Origin: CAYNRE01 sp964399535
GTDB taxonomy: Bacteria > Planctomycetota > Planctomycetia > Pirellulales > CAYNRE01
DNA: 64,000 nucleotides
Direction of reading: 5' to 3'
Assembly (NCBI GenBank): GCA_964399535.1
Contig: CAYNRE010000009.1
Coordinates: 725,493 to 789,492 of the forward strand
The notes beneath the pieces were generated by a model. That model was not told the origin of the DNA. It made no database searches and saw only the letters and a list, made by a program, of their open reading frames with translations. The position numbers and the translations under genes were made by a program. Below are positions 25,882 through 35,207 of this stretch, in pieces (within the stretch, counting starts at the first letter, position 1; every line of letters begins with the position of its first letter).

Positions 25882-28170
25882 CTAGCGCCCCAATCGCCGG
25901 CGGGCGCGAATCAGCAAGGGCCCCGCCGGGCTGGCCTTAACCCGGTTGACCAGTTGCCGGCGCGCTCGGGCAAACGTCTGGCCCCAACTCACCGGTCCCA
26001 AGGGAGGGTGCGAGTGGTCGACCCGCTGCACGACGCGGATCTGCGGCGAACTGGTTTGCGAGACCGCCACGAGCTGGGACACCCCCTGCTTGCCGGCGGG
26101 GTTGAGGGCTACGCTGGCCAGATCTTCGGCTGGCAGGCAGGTGGTCGATTGCAGTAGCGGCTTTTGAAACCGCGAACGGCCGCAGAATACGTGTACTTCG
26201 GCCCGCCCGCTGGCGGTTTGCTGCTTCTTCACGGCGACCAGGTCGGGAACGCCGTCGCGATTCCAGTCGACCACCGAAAAGCTGTACGCTTCGCCGGCCT
26301 CGTCGAGCGGAGTGGCCACTTGCAGGAGCGGCTTCTGAAACCGCGATCGCCCGCAAAAAACATGCAATTCGGTTTTGCCCGTTTCCGTCCCCCGCCGCTT
26401 GACGACCCACAAATCAGGCACGCCATCGCCGTTCCAATCGGCCAGAACGTAGTCGCAATCCGACGGTGCTGCTCCCGCGGGAGCCGGCAGCGGCTGCTCG
26501 TTGACCACCACCCATTCCGCGGCGACGGTGGGTTCCTCGACCTCGGCCAGCCGAATCTGGTCCGCGGCATCGGCCCGGTGAAAGGTTTTCAGGCAGAGGG
26601 CTCCGCCCAGTGGCCGCTCATCGTAGCAGAGGCTCAGCCAGGGGAACGGACAGGCGTGGCTGGCCCAGGCCGAAATGGCGTTGCCCAATTGCGATTCCGC
26701 GCCGGTGATCTCCAGTTCGATCACCCGCTCGGCCGAGTTCGACACCGTGCGCTGCGCCTCGATGAGCACCCAGGAGTTGTCGTCGATCTGGCTGGCGTCG
26801 AGCGTGCGCGTGCCTAGCGTGGTGCCCGTGGCCGGATGCCACAGCCGGAGCTGAATCGGTCCCGTGTTGGTGCGGCAGTAAGTGGCCAGCTTGACCTCGA
26901 CGCTCGAGAGATGGTCGTGCTGGCAGAGAAATCGACCCGCCAGCCGGCCGGAACCGACGATCTCGGGCGTGACTTTTTCCGACTGGGTGTTGGCCAGCCC
27001 CTGCGATTCGCTGGCCCGCGGGCAGGGCGCCAGCCGCTGGGGGTTGCGGCAGAAGCGGGCCAAGGGCTCGATCGTGGTTTCCCAGTTAAACTGTTCGCGG
27101 GCCAACCGCTGGGCGTTGCGGCCGTACTGGGCCACCATCTCGGGGTCGCGCAGAATGCTCTGCAGCACCTCGCGCAGCGCCGAGGGGTCGTCGGGGTCCA
27201 GGCACCATCCGGCCTGATACTTGCGGATATAGGGGGCCAGTTCGGCGTAGTTGTTGTAGATGACCGGCAGACCGCACCAGAGATACTCCACGGTCCGCGT
27301 GGTGAAGGCCAGCTCGCGCTCCGGGTTCCAGCGCATCAGATCGACCGCCACGTCGCCCCGGGCATAGGTCTCGAGCAGCTGCCCGCGCGGCAGGAAACCG
27401 GGAAACCGTACCCGCGGGCTAGCCAGCAGGCGCCGGCTAATCTGCTGAAACTGGGCCTCGGCGGCTCGCAACTGGTGCGTATCGGTGAAGGCCCAAAGCT
27501 GGCCTCGCTGGTTGCGTTCGATCGTGTCGACAACCTCGCTCAGGGCCGCGCTGGGATCGGTCCAGGGGAAGAATCCGCCGCCGAACACGAACACGGGTTC
27601 GTGCGCCGGCCTGGCCGGACGCTCAGGCAGGTCGGGGCCCAGCGAAACAGGCATGACTTGCAGGGCGCGTCCGCCGGCCAGGTCGATTCCGGCGTGGAGA
27701 AACCAACTCCAGAAAAACCGCTTCTGTTTCAGGCCCGGGGTGATGAAGAAATCGCCCCAGGTCAGCTTCTGTCGCCAAAGGTCGAAATCCAGTGCGCTGG
27801 CCCGCTGATGAATGTAATAGTCTTCCAGCATGACCGGGCCGTGCAGATCGATCACCAGGGGCTGCCGCGGTCGCTGACGCAAGGCCAGGTGAATTGGGTT
27901 CGAGGAGTAAACCACCACGTCGGGCGCCACTTGGGCCAGAATCGCGTCTTGGTTCTGCCAGTTCCAACTCGTTTGGCGCAGGGGGGCGGGTACCTGGTCC
28001 CAGAGTTTCGTGGCCATGCGGGTGATGCCGGTTTGGGGCACCGAGGTAATCACCTCAAAGCCGCGCGAGCGCAGTCCCTCGGCCAGGCCCCAGGCCCGCA
28101 GCGCGCCTCCCGACATGGGCGCGGCGCCGTCGAGCACCAAATCGTTGGCGAACAACAGAACGCGATTCAT
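25882..28170 (-). CDS. GT4-type glycosyltransferase fused to a beta-sandwich and VCBS/FG-GAP-like repeats
   Basis: The 762-residue protein has three parts. Residues 1-400 are a GT-B glycosyltransferase (FANDLVLDGAAPMSGGALRA, VIDLHGPVMLEDYYI, the donor-site block TRTVEYLWCGLPVIYNNYAE, QAGWCLDPDDPSALREVL). Residues about 420-560 form a beta-sandwich shared with its neighbour (SSVEVKLATYCRTNTGPIQL). From 578 come calcium-loop repeats DWNGDGVPDL (578-587) and DWNRDGVPDL (635-644) with period 57. Each is followed by an identical HVFCGRSRFQKPLLQ, then a degraded third copy. Such repeats usually occur in extracellular proteins, yet no signal peptide is seen. It is the last gene of the minus-strand glycan arm and overlaps the previous gene by ATGA. 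Sugar and acceptor are unknown. Confidence 0.85.
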   Translation of the reverse strand: MNRVLLFANDLVLDGAAPMSGGALRAWGLAEGLRSRGFEVITSVPQTGITRMATKLWDQVPAPLRQTSWNWQNQDAILAQVAPDVVVYSSNPIHLALRQRPRQPLVIDLHGPVMLEDYYIHQRASALDFDLWRQKLTWGDFFITPGLKQKRFFWSWFLHAGIDLAGGRALQVMPVSLGPDLPERPARPAHEPVFVFGGGFFPWTDPSAALSEVVDTIERNQRGQLWAFTDTHQLRAAEAQFQQISRRLLASPRVRFPGFLPRGQLLETYARGDVAVDLMRWNPERELAFTTRTVEYLWCGLPVIYNNYAELAPYIRKYQAGWCLDPDDPSALREVLQSILRDPEMVAQYGRNAQRLAREQFNWETTIEPLARFCRNPQRLAPCPRASESQGLANTQSEKVTPEIVGSGRLAGRFLCQHDHLSSVEVKLATYCRTNTGPIQLRLWHPATGTTLGTRTLDASQIDDNSWVLIEAQRTVSNSAERVIELEITGAESQLGNAISAWASHACPFPWLSLCYDERPLGGALCLKTFHRADAADQIRLAEVEEPTVAAEWVVVNEQPLPAPAGAAPSDCDYVLADWNGDGVPDLWVVKRRGTETGKTELHVFCGRSRFQKPLLQVATPLDEAGEAYSFSVVDWNRDGVPDLVAVKKQQTASGRAEVHVFCGRSRFQKPLLQSTTCLPAEDLASVALNPAGKQGVSQLVAVSQTSSPQIRVVQRVDHSHPPLGPVSWGQTFARARRQLVNRVKASPAGPLLIRARRRLGR

Positions 28171-29768
28171 GCCGCTTGATACCTCCCGAGCAAAGTCAGC
28201 GTGGCCGGCTGTTCAATGCCCCCCTGCCAGAGACGGCCGAAGGGATAGCGCTGCGGTTGGGTCGCCCACACCGTGGGCACCTGGCCGCTTTGGCCCGTCG
28301 GAGACGAAATGCGCAGGGCCAGCCGTTGGCCCGCGCTGTGCGCCAGCGGCGCGAATTCCAGGTCGATCCATTCGTTGTCGATCTGCCGGGTGGCCGGCAC
28401 CTCGGCCTGGGCCAGCACCTGTTCCGAGTTCGGCTCCACCAGCTCCAGCCGGAGCGGATGGGCCATCGAACGGGCGTAGGTGGCCAGCTTGACCGATACC
28501 GCGCACAGCCGCGGATGGCGAGCCGTGAATTCCTGGACCAGCGCTTGCGTGGGCAGTATCTCGGCCAGGGGGAGCGTTGCCCGGGCGTTTTCAAAATCGG
28601 TTGCCCAGCCGCGGTCGGGCCACAACCGCTGCGGACGGTGAGGCTGCCGGCAAAAATTGGCAATCGGCGCGATCGTCCGATCCCAGTTGAAACACTCGAG
28701 CACGAGCCGCTGGGCGTTGGCCGCGTAACGGTCGAGCTGCGACGGGTTGTCGAGGATGCCGTTGAGCACCCGCTCCAGCGCCGCGGGGTCTTCGGGGTCG
28801 ACGCACCAACCGGCCTGGTAGTCGCGGATGTAGTCCGACAGCTCCGAATAGTCGTTGTAAATCACCGGCAGGCCGCACCACAGGTACTCGGCCGTGCGGG
28901 TCGTAAAGGCCAGTTCGCGCTCCTCGTTGTGCTTCATCAAATCGAGCGCCACGTCGGCCTGTTCGTAAGCCGAGAGCAAACGCGAGCGGTTGACGAACCC
29001 GTGGAAATGCACCGCCGGGGTGCCCTGTACCTGGGATTCAAACCGGCTGAAACGGGCCGTGTCGATCTTGTGCACCGGGTGCGGGCCGCCGAAGAAGTCG
29101 AGCTGGCCGTTGGTCCGCTCGCCCAAGATTCGGCAGGCGGTCTCCAAGGCGTCGAACGGGTCTTGCCAGGGCAGGAACACACCGCTGTAGACGAACCGTA
29201 CCCGATCGCGAGGGCCCTGCTTGCGCGGCGGCAACACCGGAGACTGAGAAATGGGAATCGAGACCAGCGACTCGCGGGTAGGAAGGATTCCGGCCTGCAG
29301 CAGCCAGCCGGCGAAATAATCGCGCTGATAGTCGCCGGCGCAAGTGAACATGCTCGCCTGGCGAAACACGCGCAGCTTGTCTTCGATGTTCTCCTGCATC
29401 CGGCCGAACTTCTGGTAGTAGCGCTCCAGCAGGTGCGGTCCGTGAAAATCGAGCACCATCGGCACCGGGCAGTTGCCGCGCACGTGCCAGGTGGGCCAGT
29501 GGCAGACCACGATGGCGTCGGGGCGTACCCGGTCGAGAATGCCCAGTTGCGATTCTTCCGTGACCGTCCAGGCCAGCTCGGTCACCTCGCGCGGCAGCAG
29601 GTGGGCATATTTCTCGCAAACGCCTTCATATAGCGAAAGATGAACGTCGAAGCCGGCCGACTTCAGCCCGTTGTAGAATTGCCAGGTCCGCAGCCCCGCG
29701 CCGGTGGCCGGCATTTCCCGGGAAAGCGGCACGATGTCGCTACCGAAAACGATTACGGTCTTGGACAC
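28167..29768 (-). CDS. GT4-type glycosyltransferase with C-terminal beta-sandwich domain
   Basis: This is a 533-residue paralog of the neighbouring glycosyltransferase. It starts at a GTG (29768) with GAGGA seven bases upstream. Shared blocks are TGAGLRTWQFYNGLKSAGF, MVLDFHGPHLLERYYQKFG, YSGVFLPWQDPFDALE, GQLDFFGGPHPVHKIDTARF and the donor-site block TRTAEYLWCGLPVIYNDYSE, with QAGWCVDPEDPAALERVL. The C-terminal 130 residues (LCAVSVKLATYARSMAHPLR onward) match the beta-sandwich of the next gene and may bind sugar or the lipid-linked acceptor. It lacks the VCBS repeats. It is coupled to the downstream gene by a 4-base overlap. A role in surface polysaccharide or glycolipid assembly is inferred from the locus. 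Confidence 0.87.
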   Translation of the reverse strand: MSKTVIVFGSDIVPLSREMPATGAGLRTWQFYNGLKSAGFDVHLSLYEGVCEKYAHLLPREVTELAWTVTEESQLGILDRVRPDAIVVCHWPTWHVRGNCPVPMVLDFHGPHLLERYYQKFGRMQENIEDKLRVFRQASMFTCAGDYQRDYFAGWLLQAGILPTRESLVSIPISQSPVLPPRKQGPRDRVRFVYSGVFLPWQDPFDALETACRILGERTNGQLDFFGGPHPVHKIDTARFSRFESQVQGTPAVHFHGFVNRSRLLSAYEQADVALDLMKHNEERELAFTTRTAEYLWCGLPVIYNDYSELSDYIRDYQAGWCVDPEDPAALERVLNGILDNPSQLDRYAANAQRLVLECFNWDRTIAPIANFCRQPHRPQRLWPDRGWATDFENARATLPLAEILPTQALVQEFTARHPRLCAVSVKLATYARSMAHPLRLELVEPNSEQVLAQAEVPATRQIDNEWIDLEFAPLAHSAGQRLALRISSPTGQSGQVPTVWATQPQRYPFGRLWQGGIEQPATLTLLGRYQAA

Positions 29769-29842
29769 GGGTCGATCCTCGCTGCGGTCGGGAACGCTTC
29801 TTCGAGTCGAAGTATCGGCTGCGGTGGCCGAGCACCAGTTGG

Positions 29843-30889
29843 CTAGGCCGGCTTGTGTAACTGCCAGGCGATCAGATGGCCGTTGCCGGCTTTGTCGTCG
29901 GTTTCCAGGGCGGCCGCTTCTTCCAATCGCTTGCCCTGGTGATACCAGTTGAACCAGGCCCCGATCTCGCGAAGCGATTCCAGGGTGAATCGGCTAACGT
30001 GATGCTCGCGCCCCAGGCATTCAGGGCTTACCCGACCGGCGTAGTCGGTATCGAGCAGGTAGTGCAGCACGTGCTCCCAAAGGGGAGTGACCGGCAAGCA
30101 GGCATCGGCCGGCACCGTGTCGCGCTTGGGCACGATGGCCAGAATGTAACCCCCCGCGCGCACCACGCGGACCCATTCGTCGAGCCCCTTGAGGGGGTTG
30201 GCCAGGTGCTCCCAGACGTGGGCGTGAATCACAAAATCGGTGCTCGAGTCGGGGACCGGAATGTTCTCCGCGTCGCCGCCGATGTCGATGGGGGCCCAAG
30301 TTCCACAGAACCCGATCTGATACTGCTTGCAGAACTCGAAATCGACCGCGTCCATTTCCGCGGTCAGCCCCACGCTCCGCGTTTTCAATCCGAAGGGGCT
30401 GTGAGCACCGGGGCCGATCTCCAGCCCCTCGAGCCCGTCGAGAAGCCGATGCGCGGTGGCCGACTCGGGCAGAAAAATGGGAGTGGCCGGCGGAGTGGCC
30501 CTGGGCACTTGGGTCGGGTCGGTGAACAGCCGTGCTCGCCAGGCCGAGGCTCCCGACCGCGGCGCCTGAAGCCGCCGGGCCGCGGCCTCGGCCACGCTGT
30601 GGGCCATCCGCACCCGATGCTCGCGGCCGATGCGGAGGAACTCGTGTTCGTGTTCGTCCCTCAGCCGGATCAGTTCCCGCTCGTGTTCGCCCCGCAGCCG
30701 CTGCAACTGCTGCTCGATCAGCTCGATTCCCGTGGGCTCAGTCGGCACGGGGCGGCGCTCGCCGCTGGCGTCGACCAGATGGAACCCAGACCTGGCGCCC
30801 GGCTCTTGCGATCGAGTCAGCTCGACGATCCGCTCCTCGAGCTGGCGCAGGGTGCGGTCGCGAATGATGTGTGCTCTGCCGATTTGCAT
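29843..30889 (-). CDS. SAM-dependent methyltransferase with N-terminal coiled coil
   Basis: From the ATG at 30889 the product has 348 residues. The first 110 are a heptad-rich coiled coil (IELIEQQLQRLRGEHERELI, RLRDEHEHEFLRIGREHRVR). The rest is a class I methyltransferase: GLEGLEIGPGAHSPFGL as motif I, SSTDFVIHAHVWEHLANPLK as the DxxxxxHVxEH motif of the Methyltransf_11 type, and RVVRAGGYILAIVPKRDTV. An upstream start at 30970 would overlap ugd by 38 bases. I preferred the internal ATG because it is 43 bases beyond ugd and has GAGGA 11 bases upstream. It probably methylates a sugar or lipid of the glycan made here. Confidence 0.82.
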   Translation of the reverse strand: MQIGRAHIIRDRTLRQLEERIVELTRSQEPGARSGFHLVDASGERRPVPTEPTGIELIEQQLQRLRGEHERELIRLRDEHEHEFLRIGREHRVRMAHSVAEAAARRLQAPRSGASAWRARLFTDPTQVPRATPPATPIFLPESATAHRLLDGLEGLEIGPGAHSPFGLKTRSVGLTAEMDAVDFEFCKQYQIGFCGTWAPIDIGGDAENIPVPDSSTDFVIHAHVWEHLANPLKGLDEWVRVVRAGGYILAIVPKRDTVPADACLPVTPLWEHVLHYLLDTDYAGRVSPECLGREHHVSRFTLESLREIGAWFNWYHQGKRLEEAAALETDDKAGNGHLIAWQLHKPA

Positions 30890-30932
30890 TGCGCGATTGA
30901 TCCTCGAACTGAATCCTGAAGTGGCGACTGCC

Positions 30933-32273
30933 TCAGGCCGCCCGCCGTGCCTGGGTGGTTTCCGGGCCAACGGGCTGCCGGCCGATGCAGGCGTAGGTAA
31001 ACCCCTGTCGTTGCATCTCGGCCGGGTCGAAAAGATTCCGTCCGTCGATCACCAGGGGGCGCCGCAGCCGGCCGCGGACCACGTCGAAGTCCGGATGACG
31101 AAACTCCTGCCAATCGGTGACGATTACCAGCGCCTCGGCGCCGTCGAGCGGGTCGTACAGATGTGGGCAATACTCGATCGCCGAGCCGAAAATGGCCCGC
31201 ACGTTGTCCATGGCCTCGGGGTCGTGCACGCGGACCTGGGCCCCCGCCTGCAAGAGCTCGCGAATCAGGTCCAGGGCGGGCGCCTCGCGCACGTCGTCGG
31301 TCGACGGTTTAAAGGCCAGCCCCCAGATGGCCAAGGTCTTGCCGCGCAGTTGCGGCCCAAGCAGTTGGCGAACCTTGGCCGCCAGGACCGTTTTTTGCCG
31401 CTGATTGACCTGATCGACTGCCCGCAAAATCGACGATTCGTGGCCCGCATCCTCGGCCGTGGCGATCAGGGCCCGGACGTCTTTAGGAAAACAAGAACCC
31501 CCGTATCCGGGGCCCGGGCTGAGAAACTGAAAGCCGATCCGGCTGTCGTGCCCGATGCCGCGGCGCACATCCTGGATGTCGGCCGAGAGGTCTTCGCAGA
31601 GATTGGCCATTTCGTTGATAAACGAAATCTTCGTGGCCAACAGCGCATTGGCCACGTACTTGGTCATCTCGGCGCTTTCCGGCGTCATGACCAGAAACGG
31701 GCGGTCCGCCCGCAGGAACGGCTTGTACAAATCGTGCAGGACGGCCGCCGCCTCGGGTGAGCGAACCCCCACGACCACCCGCTCGGGTTCCGCGAAATCG
31801 CCGATCGCGTGGCCTTCCTTGAGGAACTCGGGGTTGCTGGCCGATTCGTGGCCCACGCTACCCGGCTGGTTGAGCAGCTCGAGAAACCGCCGGTTGGTGC
31901 CCACCGGTACGGTGCTCTTGATCACGACCAGCTTGGGCTGGCGGGCGGTCTGGCGAATGTCGCGGGCCACGGCCCAGACGGCTGAAAGGTTGGCCCTTCC
32001 GTCGGCCGCCTGGGGGGTTCCCACGGCGACGAACACGACCCGGCTTTGCTCGAGCGCGCCGACCAGGTCGGTACTGAAGCGCAGCCGGCCCTCTTGGCGA
32101 TTGCGCTGCACCAATTCGCCCAGGCCGGGTTCGTAGATCGGCAGCCGGCCGCGATTGAGACCGGCCACTTTCTCGGCATCGACGTCGATGCAGGTGACTT
32201 CGTTGCCGCTGTCGGCAAAGCAAGTTCCCGACACCAGCCCCACGTAGCCAGTGCCAATAACGGTGATATGCAC
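30933..32273 (-). CDS. ugd: UDP-glucose 6-dehydrogenase
   Basis: It oxidises UDP-glucose to UDP-glucuronate with two NAD+. The 446-residue product starts at a GTG (32273): VHITVIGTGYVGLVSGTCFA, with AAGGAGG four bases upstream, which decides against a longer frame. Further signatures are VAVGTPQAADGRANLSAVWA, KSTVPVGTNRRFLELL, EFLKEGHAIGDFAEPERVVV, ANALLATKISFINEMANLCE and the catalytic cysteine in GPGYGGSCFPKDVRALI. The C-terminal domain has WGLAFKPSTDDVREAPALDL. It lies 107 bases downstream of uxs, so UDP-glucuronate made here can feed UDP-xylose synthesis. Confidence 0.97.
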   Translation of the reverse strand: MHITVIGTGYVGLVSGTCFADSGNEVTCIDVDAEKVAGLNRGRLPIYEPGLGELVQRNRQEGRLRFSTDLVGALEQSRVVFVAVGTPQAADGRANLSAVWAVARDIRQTARQPKLVVIKSTVPVGTNRRFLELLNQPGSVGHESASNPEFLKEGHAIGDFAEPERVVVGVRSPEAAAVLHDLYKPFLRADRPFLVMTPESAEMTKYVANALLATKISFINEMANLCEDLSADIQDVRRGIGHDSRIGFQFLSPGPGYGGSCFPKDVRALIATAEDAGHESSILRAVDQVNQRQKTVLAAKVRQLLGPQLRGKTLAIWGLAFKPSTDDVREAPALDLIRELLQAGAQVRVHDPEAMDNVRAIFGSAIEYCPHLYDPLDGAEALVIVTDWQEFRHPDFDVVRGRLRRPLVIDGRNLFDPAEMQRQGFTYACIGRQPVGPETTQARRAA

Positions 32274-32380
32274 GTCCCCTCCTTGGTAGTGCTTCGCATT
32301 GGGTCGCAGACGTTCCATCGTCCGCGGCAGTGCTTCGGGTTGTTTCAGCAGCCGGCCCGGCCCGACGGGTTCGAGCCGGC

Positions 32381-33334
32381 TCAGCCTTCGTTCAGCCGGC
32401 TGCGAAAGTCGGCCACGGTCCGCGCGATTCCCGCGCGCAGGTCCACCTTCGGTTGCCAGTTCAAATGCGCTTTCGCCCGGCCAATGTCGGGCTGCCGCTG
32501 CTTGGGGTCGTCGGCCGGCAGGGGCTCGTGCACGACGGGCACCTTGCTCCCCACCACCTCTTGCACCACCTGGGCCAGTTCGGCCATGGTGAACTCGCCT
32601 GGGTTACCCAAGTTGTGGGGTTCGTGGCACTGCGGGCCCTCGTACTGCATCAACCGCAGAAAACCCTCGACCAGGTCGTCGGCGTAGCAGAACGAGCGGG
32701 TTTGCTCCCCCGACCCGTACAAGGTTAATGGTTTGCCGGTCAGCGCCTGGACGATGAAGTTGCTCACCACCCGGCCGTCGTTCAGCGCCATCCGGGGGCC
32801 ATAGGTGTTGAAGATTCGAGCGATGCGAATGTCGACGTCGTGGGCTCGGTGATAATCCATGAACAGCGCTTCGGCGCAGCGCTTGCCCTCGTCGTAACAG
32901 GAGCGAATGCCAATCGGGTTGACGCGCCCCCAGTAGGCTTCGGTTTGCGGGTGCACGTCGGGGTCGCCGTACACTTCGCTGGTGCTGGCCTGGAAGATGC
33001 GGGCACCGACCCGCTTGGCCAGCCCCAACATGTTCAGGGCGCCCGAGACCGAGGTCTTGATCGTTTTGATCGGGTTGTGCTGGTAATGAATCGGCGAGGC
33101 GGGGCACGCCAGATTGAAGACCCAGTCGACCTCCAACAGGATCGGTTCGACCACGTCGTGCCGAATTAACTCGAACCGGGCATGATCGCGCAAATGTTCT
33201 ACATTGCGCTTGCTGCCGGTGAAGAAGTTATCCAGGCAAATCACTTCATGACCCGCCGCGATCAGACGATCGCAGAGGTGTGAGCCGAGGAAACCGGCGC
33301 CCCCGGTGACCAGGATGCGTTTCGCTGCCGACAT
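32381..33334 (-). CDS. uxs: UDP-glucuronate decarboxylase (UDP-xylose synthase)
   Basis: This extended short-chain dehydrogenase turns UDP-glucuronate into UDP-xylose. The 317-residue product has the NAD loop GGAGFLGSH (11-19) and the highly specific block LACPASPIHYQHNPIKTIKT. It also has FQASTSEVYGDPDVHPQTEA, YWGRVNPIGIRSCYDEGKRC (YxxxK catalytic pair) and IARIFNTYGPRMALNDGRVV. These are diagnostic for Uxs against other epimerases. An ATG 11 codons upstream is possible, but the family start matches MSAAKRILVTGG. It is first gene of the minus arm of the glycan locus and precedes ugd. Confidence 0.95.
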   Translation of the reverse strand: MSAAKRILVTGGAGFLGSHLCDRLIAAGHEVICLDNFFTGSKRNVEHLRDHARFELIRHDVVEPILLEVDWVFNLACPASPIHYQHNPIKTIKTSVSGALNMLGLAKRVGARIFQASTSEVYGDPDVHPQTEAYWGRVNPIGIRSCYDEGKRCAEALFMDYHRAHDVDIRIARIFNTYGPRMALNDGRVVSNFIVQALTGKPLTLYGSGEQTRSFCYADDLVEGFLRLMQYEGPQCHEPHNLGNPGEFTMAELAQVVQEVVGSKVPVVHEPLPADDPKQRQPDIGRAKAHLNWQPKVDLRAGIARTVADFRSRLNEG

Positions 33335-33763
33335 GCTGGCTGAATGCCCGTGAAAAGCGGAAGTCAACGGCCGAACCAGGCCACGGCGCCGCTCGGCCCG
33401 TAGCGATAGCCCCCGGGCGTTTCCACCCGTCGGGGGCGGATGATGACGGAATTCGCCGCCTGCGACAAGCTCGAATTATCCTCGCGCGCCTCCGCCGCAT
33501 TGCCTAATCTGCCGCCGACCGGCGCGGTGGCTTGCCGCTCGCCAGCTTTTCAGGTTCCCCGAGCTATTCGATCTTGACCCCGGGCAGGCCGCTGGCCGAT
33601 AACCCCCCTCGCCGCCGGGCCGTCCCGGCGTGCCGTGCCCCCCCCGGAAGCATGCCGCCGGCCAGTCCCGCGCCGAGGCCGGTGCCCGCGTTTCGCCGTA
33701 GGGAACCCGTGGCCAGCGGGGGCCCGGGGGCGGCCGATCGACGTGGCGAGGATCGACGACGAA
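33335..33763. other. Divergent intergenic region of the glycan locus
   Basis: This 429-base region separates uxs (minus) and the plus-arm glycosyltransferase and should hold both promoters. On the minus strand GATAAT at about 33474-33479 could be a -10, but no fitting -35 was found. No gene is credible here. Confidence 0.45.
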
Positions 33764-35164
33764 ATGATCCAAGCGAATCCATTCACCGCTGTGGTTGCTC
33801 GCGGCGCGCGTGTGTTGGTGATCTCGCCCGACATGCTGCCGCTGGGCGGTCGCCCGGCGAGCGGCGCCGGCCTCAGGGCCTGGGCGCTGGGTCAGGGGTT
33901 GCGCGCCGCCGGGCACGACGTTTTGTGGGCCCTGCCCCGCGAGACCGCCGCGGCCGCCGAGTTCGCTCCCCAGGCCTCGGACGAAGCGCCCGTCGCCGTG
34001 TTCGAGCCGACGCGACTCGACGATTTCCTCGCGGCCCAAGGTGCCGAGGCGGCCGTTTTTCAGCACTGGCCCGCGGTCAACCTGCTCCGCCGCTCGGGGC
34101 TGCCGGTGGCGATCGATTTTCACGGTCCGCTGCTGCTGGAAACGCTGTATCACTCGGGCGGCAAGGTGACCGGCCTGTACCGACAAAAACTGCGAGCCTT
34201 GGCCCGGGCCGACTTCTTCACCTGTGCCGGCGAGCGGCAGCGAAATTACTTCTACGCCTGGCTGCAGATGGCCGGATTCGATCTGCGCGAACTGCCGATT
34301 GAAGTCGTGCCGTTTGCCTGGTCGCCCCAGTTGCCCGAGCACCGGTACCCCGACGAGCCGCGTTTCGTATTCGGCGGTATGTTTCTCCCCTGGCAGAACC
34401 CGGCCCTGGGTTTGAGGGTACTGGTGGAAGAACTGGAGCGAGCCGGCCGAGGCCAGCTCGATTTCTTCGGCGGTAAACACCCCCGCATGCAGTTCGACGC
34501 CCCGGACTTCGACACGGTGCTTGCCCGGCTGGCCGATTCGCCGCGGGCGACCGTTCATCCGCTGGTGCCGCGAGCCCAATTGCTCGACCGCTATGCCCGC
34601 TCGAGCGTGGCCTGGGACGTGATGCCGCACAACTGCGAGCGAGGCATGGCCATCACCTCGCGCACGGTGGAATACCTCTGGGCCGGTCTGCCGGTGGTGT
34701 ACCAGCGCTACGCCGAACTGGCCGACGACATCGCCGAGTTCGAGGCGGGCTGGCTGGTCGACCCCTGCGATGAAGAGCAGCTGCGCCAGGTCGTGGCTCA
34801 AATCCTCGCGTCGCCCGCGGAAGTGGTTCGACGCGGCGAGAACGCCCAGCGGTTGATTCGCGAGCGGCGCACCTGGACCGCGGCCACGAGGCCGTTGGCC
34901 CGCTGGGTCGCCGAACCTCGACCGGCGGCTCGTCTGGCAAGCCAGCCGTTTCTGGCGGAGCCCGGATGGGCACGGCCCGCCGAACAGCTTCGAGAGGGGC
35001 TCAAGCGGCTGGTCTCGCTACACCCATGGACCGAGTCGCTAGCGCGCCGTACTTGGCGTGCGGGGCGCCAGGCCCTGGGGCACCGGCGAGCAACCGAGTT
35101 GGATGCCCCGGCCCCCGCGGCGGGGTGGCCAACGCTGGGCAGCGCGCAAGGAACCCGAGCCTAA
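33764..35164 (+). CDS. GT4-type glycosyltransferase, third paralog of the locus
   Basis: From the ATG at 33764 the product has 466 residues. It shares the same blocks with the two minus-strand glycosyltransferases: SGAGLRAWALGQGLRAAGHD, PVAIDFHGPLLLETLYHSGG, FFTCAGERQRNYFYAWL, FVFGGMFLPWQNP, GQLDFFGGKHPRMQFDAPDF and TSRTVEYLWAGLPVVYQRYA, then EAGWLVDPCDEEQLRQVV. It lacks the C-terminal beta-sandwich and ends in a low-complexity basic/alanine tail. Upstream codons in frame exist, but the domain starts here. It heads the plus arm and is followed by the epimerase after 43 bases. Substrate is unknown. Confidence 0.86.
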   Translation: MIQANPFTAVVARGARVLVISPDMLPLGGRPASGAGLRAWALGQGLRAAGHDVLWALPRETAAAAEFAPQASDEAPVAVFEPTRLDDFLAAQGAEAAVFQHWPAVNLLRRSGLPVAIDFHGPLLLETLYHSGGKVTGLYRQKLRALARADFFTCAGERQRNYFYAWLQMAGFDLRELPIEVVPFAWSPQLPEHRYPDEPRFVFGGMFLPWQNPALGLRVLVEELERAGRGQLDFFGGKHPRMQFDAPDFDTVLARLADSPRATVHPLVPRAQLLDRYARSSVAWDVMPHNCERGMAITSRTVEYLWAGLPVVYQRYAELADDIAEFEAGWLVDPCDEEQLRQVVAQILASPAEVVRRGENAQRLIRERRTWTAATRPLARWVAEPRPAARLASQPFLAEPGWARPAEQLREGLKRLVSLHPWTESLARRTWRAGRQALGHRRATELDAPAPAAGWPTLGSAQGTRA

Positions 35165-35207
35165 TACACAAGGGAATTCCCCCCGATAGCACAAGGAGGT
35201 GCTTCTC

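Noticed and set aside
33476..34801. Long minus-strand open frame opposite the plus-arm glycosyltransferase
   Set aside because: It is a high-GC mirror of a gene with clear motifs; no family features of its own.
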